A stretch of DNA of 64,000 bases from Chloroflexota bacterium. Its GTDB lineage: Bacteria > Chloroflexota > Anaerolineae > DUEN01. The notes under the pieces are model-generated. The model searched no databases and was not told the DNA's origin. It was given only the letters and a program-made list of their open reading frames with translations. Shown here in pieces: positions 59,161-64,000 of this stretch; position 1 is the first letter of the stretch; every line of letters begins with the position of its first letter. Location: positions 1 to 64,000 of the forward strand of contig JAADGJ010000076.1 in assembly GCA_013152435.1 (NCBI GenBank). Direction: 5' to 3'. A program made the translations under genes and the position numbers.

Positions 59161-60555
59161 ATGTCAGCAGATAGCCATCAGGTGAATGACCCGCTATGCA
59201 TCAGCGGCGTCATCCCCGATCTGGCCGTGCGGGCGGACCTCTTGCCGGTCCGTTCCGAAGGCGGCATCGGCGCGCTCATGCCCTGGGCGAGCCGGCTGTG
59301 GTTCGTCACCTATGTCTCCCATAAGGCGAGCACCGGCGCCGGCACCGGCCTATTCGAGATCGACGATCAGTTCCGTATCCGCAAGCACCCGGAGAGCGTG
59401 GTCGGCACCTACGCCAACCGCATGATCCATCCCCAATCGAACCAGCTCATCATCGGCCCCCACGTGATCGACGTCCAGGGGCGGGTTCGCACGATTCAGA
59501 GGCTTGTCAACGTCCGACTGACCGCCACCATGGAGCACCTGGAGGATCCCGAGAATAAGGTCTACTTCCTGGGCATGGAGGGGGAGTTCATCGAGATGGA
59601 CCTGCGCACGTTGTTTGCCCAGCAGCTCTTCGACTTGGTGAAGGAGCTGGATATCCCCCGAGGCACGTGGCCTCACTTCAAAGGCGGTCACACGGGACAG
59701 GGACGCGTCGTGGTGGCCAACAATCATTTCGATGAGGATGACTGGGCGAGCGGGAAGTCCGCGGGGCGATTGGCGGAGTGGGATGGAAACCGCTGGAGGG
59801 TCCTGGAGCGAAAGCCGTTCAATGAGGTCACCGGGCGTCGCAACTGGGGGCAGGTGGTCTTCGCCACCGGATGGGATCGGGCCTCCGCCATCTTGAGGGT
59901 CCTCATCGACGGGGAGTGGCAGACCTATCGTCTGCCCAAGGCCAGCCACACCTGGGAGCACGGCTGGCAGACGGAGTGGCCGCGCATCCGGGAGGTGGAG
60001 AGCGAGCGTTATCTGATGGACTGCAGCGGGATGTTCTACGAGCTGTCGCCGGTGCCCTTCGATGGCAAGGTCTGGGGCGTCCGGCCCATCGCCACCCATC
60101 TGCGCATCATCCCCGACTTCTGTTCCTGGCGCGGGCTTCTGGTCCTGGCGGGTAATCAGGTGACGCCCATCTTCGACGCGAACCTGCTGGCCGGCGAGCC
60201 CCAGGCCAACCTCTGGTTCGGCAAGACGGACGACCTGTGGCGGTTCGGCAAGCCCAAGGGATGGGGCGGCCCCTGGTGGGAGGCGAGCGTCACGGCCGGC
60301 GTCCCCTCCGATCCGTTCCTCATGACTGGCTTCGAGCATAAGGTGCTGCACCTGACGCATCAGGCGGATCACCCGGTCTCGTTCACGGTCGAGGTGGATT
60401 TCCTGGGCAATCAGACCTGGGCAGCTTATGATGTGTTCGAGGTGCCCCCGGGCGGGTACGTGCACCACGAATTCCCGGTCGGATTCAGCGCACATTGGGC
60501 CCGCGTGATTGCGGACGCGGACTGCACGGCCACGGCGTATTTCACGTACACCTAG
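59161..60555 (+). CDS. Unknown protein of carbohydrate operon, possibly beta-propeller
   Basis: 464 residues, AAGGAG about 10 nt before the ATG. No signal peptide. Repeating strand-rich units with aromatic-Gly turns (LWFVTYVSHKASTGAGTGLF, KVYFLGMEGEFIEMDLRTL, AGRLAEWDGNRWRVLERKPF, HTWEHGWQTEWPRIREVE) suggest a beta-propeller or related beta-sheet architecture, ending with a beta-sandwich-like stretch (SFTVEVDFLGNQTWAAYDVF). Not recognised. Location between permease and UroD-like genes suggests a cytosolic role in handling the imported sugar, perhaps as lyase or isomerase; not demonstrated. Confidence 0.8.
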   Translation: MSADSHQVNDPLCISGVIPDLAVRADLLPVRSEGGIGALMPWASRLWFVTYVSHKASTGAGTGLFEIDDQFRIRKHPESVVGTYANRMIHPQSNQLIIGPHVIDVQGRVRTIQRLVNVRLTATMEHLEDPENKVYFLGMEGEFIEMDLRTLFAQQLFDLVKELDIPRGTWPHFKGGHTGQGRVVVANNHFDEDDWASGKSAGRLAEWDGNRWRVLERKPFNEVTGRRNWGQVVFATGWDRASAILRVLIDGEWQTYRLPKASHTWEHGWQTEWPRIREVESERYLMDCSGMFYELSPVPFDGKVWGVRPIATHLRIIPDFCSWRGLLVLAGNQVTPIFDANLLAGEPQANLWFGKTDDLWRFGKPKGWGGPWWEASVTAGVPSDPFLMTGFEHKVLHLTHQADHPVSFTVEVDFLGNQTWAAYDVFEVPPGGYVHHEFPVGFSAHWARVIADADCTATAYFTYT

Positions 60556-60683
60556 CCGGGCGGTCCCCTTTACGGATATCGTCGGGCGGGGCGGTTCATG
60601 AACCGGATACAGGGGCGATTCATGGACCGCCCCCGCCTATAGAAAGGGAAGATCGATCGTGCCCGAGCGGAGGGAGAGCCCCT

Positions 60684-61847
60684 ATGTCCCGTGAGCTGAC
60701 CTCGCGTGAGCGGCTATTGCTGGCATTGCAGCGCAAGGAGCCCGATCGGGTTCCCATCTGGATGCTCTTTCCCAGGGAGCGGCTGTCCTACTACGCCGAC
60801 GTGTATCACGAGCCCTCCTACGCGCCAGTGGTTCCCTACGTGCTCCAATATACGGACTTCTTCGATCGGCGCGGGTTCCAACGGCCACCGTTCCTGACCG
60901 CCGCCGCGGAGGAGCGGCACGAGGTCATCGAGGACGGGGAGTATACCGTCACCCGCCGGATCATCGATACGCCGCTGGGGCCGCTCGTCTCGCAGGTGCG
61001 GCGGCATCGGGATGGCAGCATCGCGCCGGGCGACATCTCCGCCTTCTTCCGGGAGATCGAAGACCTGGAGAAGGCGTTGTCCATCCCCTACGAGCCCTTC
61101 TCTCCGCCGCTGGACGAGTTCTGGGATGCGGCGGCGCGGCTGGGTGATGCCGGATTGATGATGGCGGATCTTGGCACGGCCGTCTCTATCCTGTATCATG
61201 CCACCGACACGCAGCAATTCGCCATCTGGACGCTCACGGAGATGGATGCGTTGGAGCGCTTCGTGCGTGCCATGCATCAGCGGTTGGAAGTCATGGTGCG
61301 TGAGTTGCTGGAACAGGGCGTGGGGCCGGTGTGGTTCCTGGTGGGCTCCGAGTTCGTCATCCCGCCGCTGGTGTCGCCTGCCGTGTTCGACCGGCTGGTG
61401 GCGCCGTTCGACGGTCGGCTGATCGAGATGATCCATGGCCACGGAGGGTACGCCATCGTCCATCACCACGGCCCGATCGACGAGCTGCTGGAGGGGATCG
61501 CGGACATGGGGACGGACGGCATCCATCCCATCGAGGCGCCGCCCCAGGGGAATTGCACCATGGCCGAGGCTAAACGCCGGGTGGGCGATCGGGTGTGTTT
61601 GATCGGGAGCGTGCAGTACGGCGATATCCAGCTCGGGACGCCGGAGGAGATCGAGGCGCAGGTACGGCAGACGATCCTCGACGCGGGACAGGGCGGCGGG
61701 CTGATCCTGGCGCCCACGGCCGGCCCGTATGAGCCGCAGATCACGCCACGCACGGCCGCCAATTATATCCGGCTTATCGAGGCGGGATTGCGTTGGGGAA
61801 GATATCCTTTAGCCGTTAGCAGGCAGCGGTCAGCAGTTAGCAAATAG
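60684..61847 (+). CDS. Uroporphyrinogen decarboxylase-like (MtaA/CmuA-type) protein
   Basis: 387 residues. Family features: SRERLLLALQRKEPDRVPIW at the N-terminus, FLVGSEFVIPPLVSPAVFDR, HGHGGYAIVHHHGPIDELL, ADMGTDGIHPIEAPPQG, and GSVQYGDIQLGTPEEIEAQV. True UroD N-terminal arginines for the tetrapyrrole are not evident, so a methyl-transfer or other small-molecule role is more likely; related genes are frequent in Chloroflexota sugar clusters and their function is unknown. The ATG at 60684 follows GGAGGGAG. The last 12 or so residues (AVSRQRSAVSK) are encoded by a 7-bp repeat array, so the original C-terminus may have been changed. Confidence 0.88.
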   Translation: MSRELTSRERLLLALQRKEPDRVPIWMLFPRERLSYYADVYHEPSYAPVVPYVLQYTDFFDRRGFQRPPFLTAAAEERHEVIEDGEYTVTRRIIDTPLGPLVSQVRRHRDGSIAPGDISAFFREIEDLEKALSIPYEPFSPPLDEFWDAAARLGDAGLMMADLGTAVSILYHATDTQQFAIWTLTEMDALERFVRAMHQRLEVMVRELLEQGVGPVWFLVGSEFVIPPLVSPAVFDRLVAPFDGRLIEMIHGHGGYAIVHHHGPIDELLEGIADMGTDGIHPIEAPPQGNCTMAEAKRRVGDRVCLIGSVQYGDIQLGTPEEIEAQVRQTILDAGQGGGLILAPTAGPYEPQITPRTAANYIRLIEAGLRWGRYPLAVSRQRSAVSK

Positions 61848-61849
61848 CG
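61815..61849 (+). repeat. Five-unit 7-bp array at gene end
   Basis: GTTAGCA, GGCAGCG, GTCAGCA, GTTAGCA, AATAGCG. Different consensus from the GARTRGC arrays of the defence island but the same period. It spans the UroD-like stop codon. Confidence 0.7.
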
Positions 61850-61928
61850 GAAGGCGGGAAGCGTGGGGCGAGGGACCGTCGTAATCGTCCATCGTCTATT
61901 GTTCGACATCTGACCAGGGGGTTCGCGT

Positions 61929-63707
61929 ATGCCTGTGGATCATCACCGATTGAGTTGTGATGTGGTGGTAGCTGGGGGGGGAATGGCAGGAGTATGCGCG
62001 GCCATCGCCGCGGCGCGGCACGGCGCGCAGGTCACGCTGATCCAGGATCGCCCGGTGCTGGGTGGGAACGCATCCAGCGAGGTGCGCATGCATATCGTGG
62101 GGGCGGATATCAGCGGCAGGCGCCCTCACGCCCGGGAGAGCGGCATCATCGAGGCCATTCGTCTGGACGACGCAGTGCGCAATCCACATCGCAGCGCATC
62201 GCTCTTCGACCTGCTGTTGTGGGAATATGTGCGTGACGAGCCCAATATCCGGCTGCTCCTCAACACCCAAGTGGACGGCGTGCGCATGGCCTCGCCCTCG
62301 CGCATCGCCGAGGTGCACGCCACGCGGCCTTCCACCGAGGATGCGTTCACCATCGAGGCGGGGCTGTTCGTCGATTGCACGGGGGATGGCCGACTGGGCG
62401 TCGAGGCCGGGGCGGAGTTCCGCATGGGCCGGGAGGGGCGAGACGAGTTCGGCGAGTCGTACGCGCCGGAGAGGCCGGATCGGCAGACGTTAGGGTCGTC
62501 CATCCTGTTCATCGCCCGGGATTACGGGCGACCGGTGCCGTTCCGGGCGCCGTCTTGGGCCCGCAAGTTCACGGAGGAGGATCTACGCCATCGGCCGCAT
62601 GGGTCTTTCGAGTATGGCTTCTGGTGGATCGAGTGGGGTGGCGATCTGAACACGATCAAGGACAATGAGCGTATCCGGGACGAGTTGTGGGCCATCGCCC
62701 TGGGCGTGTGGGACCATATCAAGAACGGCGGCGATCATGGGGCCGAGAACTGGGCGCTGGAATGGGTGGGCATGATCCCGGGCAAGCGGGAGTCGCGCCG
62801 CTTCATCGGCGATTATATCCTGATCCAGCAGGATCTGGAGCAGAGCACGCTCTTCCCGGACCGGGTCGCGTTCGGTGGATGGCCCATCGATTATCACCCG
62901 CCGAACGGCATCGACCAGCCCGATCAGCCACCCTGCGTGCAGATCGATGTGCCGCTATATAGCATCCCGTTGCGCTCGCTCTACTCCCGCAACATCGAGA
63001 ATATGATGATGGCGGGCCGCAACATCAGCGCCAGCCATGTGGCCTTCGCGTCGACGCGGGTGATGGCCACGTGCGCGGTGATGGGGCAGGCGGTGGGCAC
63101 GGCCGCCGCCCTGTGCGTCCGTGACGGCATCACGCCTCGCGAGCTGGCGGCCGACCGCATTGAGGAGCTACAACAGCTTCTGCTGAAGGACGACGCGTAC
63201 ATCCTGGAACTGCCCGCGGATGACCCCGCCGACCTGGCGGCCGACGCGGCGGTGTCCGCATCCAGCCAGCGGCCGGGCTGCAGCGCCGAGCAGGTGCTGA
63301 GCGGGATCACCCGGCAGGTAGGGGACGTCTCGCATCAGTGGGTGTCCGATCCCGAGCAGCCCCTCCCTCAATGGCTCCGGGTGGACCTGCCGCGCCCCGC
63401 GCCCGTGGATGAGATCCACCTCACGTTCGATTCGGGGTTCATCCGCCCGTTGACGCTGACCCATGACGATGGGTTCAACGCTCGCATGATCCGAGGGCCG
63501 CAGCCGGAGACGGTGCGGGACTACACCATCGAAGCCCGGGTAGAGGGCGAGTGGCGCCGCGTGGTCGAGGTGAAGGGGAACTACCAGCGGAAGATCGTCC
63601 ATCGCATCGAGCCGGTGACGGCCGACAGCGTGCGGCTGACGGTGCACGCGACCAACGGGGATCCGTCCGCTCGCGTGTTCGAGGTGCGGCTGTACGGGCC
63701 TCGATGA
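61929..63707 (+). CDS. FAD-dependent oxidoreductase with discoidin-like C-terminus
   Basis: 592 residues. FAD_oxidored type (PF12831-like): CDVVVAGGGMAGVCAAIAAARHG at the N-terminus (GxGxxG), VTLIQDRPVLGGNASSEVR, FVDCTGDGRLG, and MMMAGRNISASHVAFAS near residue 360-375. Residues about 430-590 look like a discoidin/F5-8 type C domain (VSASSQRPGCSAEQVLSGI, PQWLRVDLPRPAPVDEIHLT), which binds carbohydrates. No signal peptide, so presumably cytosolic. Last gene of the sugar operon. Probably oxidises a sugar or derivative from the imported glycan. Confidence 0.92.
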   Translation: MPVDHHRLSCDVVVAGGGMAGVCAAIAAARHGAQVTLIQDRPVLGGNASSEVRMHIVGADISGRRPHARESGIIEAIRLDDAVRNPHRSASLFDLLLWEYVRDEPNIRLLLNTQVDGVRMASPSRIAEVHATRPSTEDAFTIEAGLFVDCTGDGRLGVEAGAEFRMGREGRDEFGESYAPERPDRQTLGSSILFIARDYGRPVPFRAPSWARKFTEEDLRHRPHGSFEYGFWWIEWGGDLNTIKDNERIRDELWAIALGVWDHIKNGGDHGAENWALEWVGMIPGKRESRRFIGDYILIQQDLEQSTLFPDRVAFGGWPIDYHPPNGIDQPDQPPCVQIDVPLYSIPLRSLYSRNIENMMMAGRNISASHVAFASTRVMATCAVMGQAVGTAAALCVRDGITPRELAADRIEELQQLLLKDDAYILELPADDPADLAADAAVSASSQRPGCSAEQVLSGITRQVGDVSHQWVSDPEQPLPQWLRVDLPRPAPVDEIHLTFDSGFIRPLTLTHDDGFNARMIRGPQPETVRDYTIEARVEGEWRRVVEVKGNYQRKIVHRIEPVTADSVRLTVHATNGDPSARVFEVRLYGPR

Positions 63708-63720
63708 GAGGACAGACGGA

Positions 63721-64000
63721 TCACGAACCGTATCGCCGCCGGGCCTCCTCCAGGAACAGGTTCGCGGTGAGCGCGTCGATGTTGCACAGGTTGACCTCCC
63801 GAACCGGGCCGTCCGGGTGATCCGCCAGAAATTGCTCTACCGCGTCCAGGATCACCCGCACGGCTCGCTCCTTGGGAAAGCCGAAGATGCCTGAGGAGAT
63901 GGCGGGCAGGGAGACGGATCGGAGGTCGTGCTCGGCGGCCAGGGTCAGCGCCGATGTCACGGCGGAGGCGAGCAGCTCGTCCTCGTCGCCGCGGCCGCGC
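63721..64000 (-). CDS. Macro-domain protein, N-terminus outside window
   Basis: The frame remains open to the window edge (ELLASAV-like upstream of MTSALTLA), so the start lies beyond 64000. Macro-domain features: SVSLPAISSGIFGFPKERAVRVILDAV. These proteins bind or hydrolyse ADP-ribose groups, for example O-acetyl-ADP-ribose. Convergent with the FAD oxidoreductase, 13 bp apart, so any terminator must overlap the genes. Confidence 0.88.
   Translation of the reverse strand, partial: RGRGDEDELLASAVTSALTLAAEHDLRSVSLPAISSGIFGFPKERAVRVILDAVEQFLADHPDGPVREVNLCNIDALTANLFLEEARRRYGS

Overview
The window looks like a chromosomal segment of a GC-rich Chloroflexota bacterium, probably Anaerolineae-like. 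The clues are an exported DUF11 protein with a Thr/Pro linker and a C-terminal YLPLIL motif, a TPR/BTAD regulator, a GlnE carrying ACT domains, and an ABC sugar cluster with UroD-like and FAD-dependent partners. The assignment is an inference; no rRNA or marker gene is present.

Left end to about 32.2 kb is mostly a defence-type island with all genes on the minus strand. It reads as two operons. The first to be transcribed (32.2 to 23.2 kb) holds a 1910-residue fusion of a DnaQ-like exonuclease, a DinG-like helicase and a RecQ-like helicase, then an RNase HI with two viroplasmin-type hybrid-binding modules, then a TPR protein with a cold-shock-like end. The first two genes overlap by ATGA and the third follows after 5 bp. 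The second (23.1 to 1.8 kb) holds an Eco57I-type adenine methyltransferase, an OLD-family ATPase/TOPRIM nuclease, a HhH/nuclease-like protein, a CBS-HEPN protein, a PD-(D/E)XK protein, two small or unknown proteins, a SNF2 helicase, a PDDEXK_4 nuclease, a very long DUF1998 helicase with a nuclease-like tail, and a DrmD-like SNF2 helicase. This resembles class 1 DISARM (methylase, DUF1998 helicase, SNF2 helicase) but lacks the phospholipase-D-like DrmC and is enriched in nucleases. A complete four-helix-bundle (S23/IVP) ORF, flanked by inverted arrays of a 7-bp repeat, is nested out of frame inside the methyltransferase just before its SAM motif, and both frames remain open.

From 32.8 to 35.5 kb lie arsM, arsR and a flavodoxin-like gene, with a 248-bp MITE. 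From 35.7 to 46.9 kb lie a lipoprotein Lon-type protease, a TPR-BTAD regulator, an AAC(3)-family acetyltransferase, a LysM/M23 endopeptidase, a second MITE copy in opposite orientation, a methyltransferase/GNAT pair, an unknown protein and a PucR-type regulator.

From 47.2 to 54.1 kb is a nitrogen-assimilation block: two divergent-type glutamine synthetases (one with the adenylylation-site motif, one without) convergent on a bidirectional terminator, followed by a GlnE adenylyltransferase with two inserted ACT domains.

From 54.4 to 63.7 kb is a plus-strand carbohydrate operon: LacI regulator, Tat/lipoprotein binding protein, two permeases (no ATPase), an unknown propeller-like protein, a UroD-like enzyme and an FAD oxidoreductase with a discoidin-like end. 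The window ends in a partial macro-domain gene on the minus strand.
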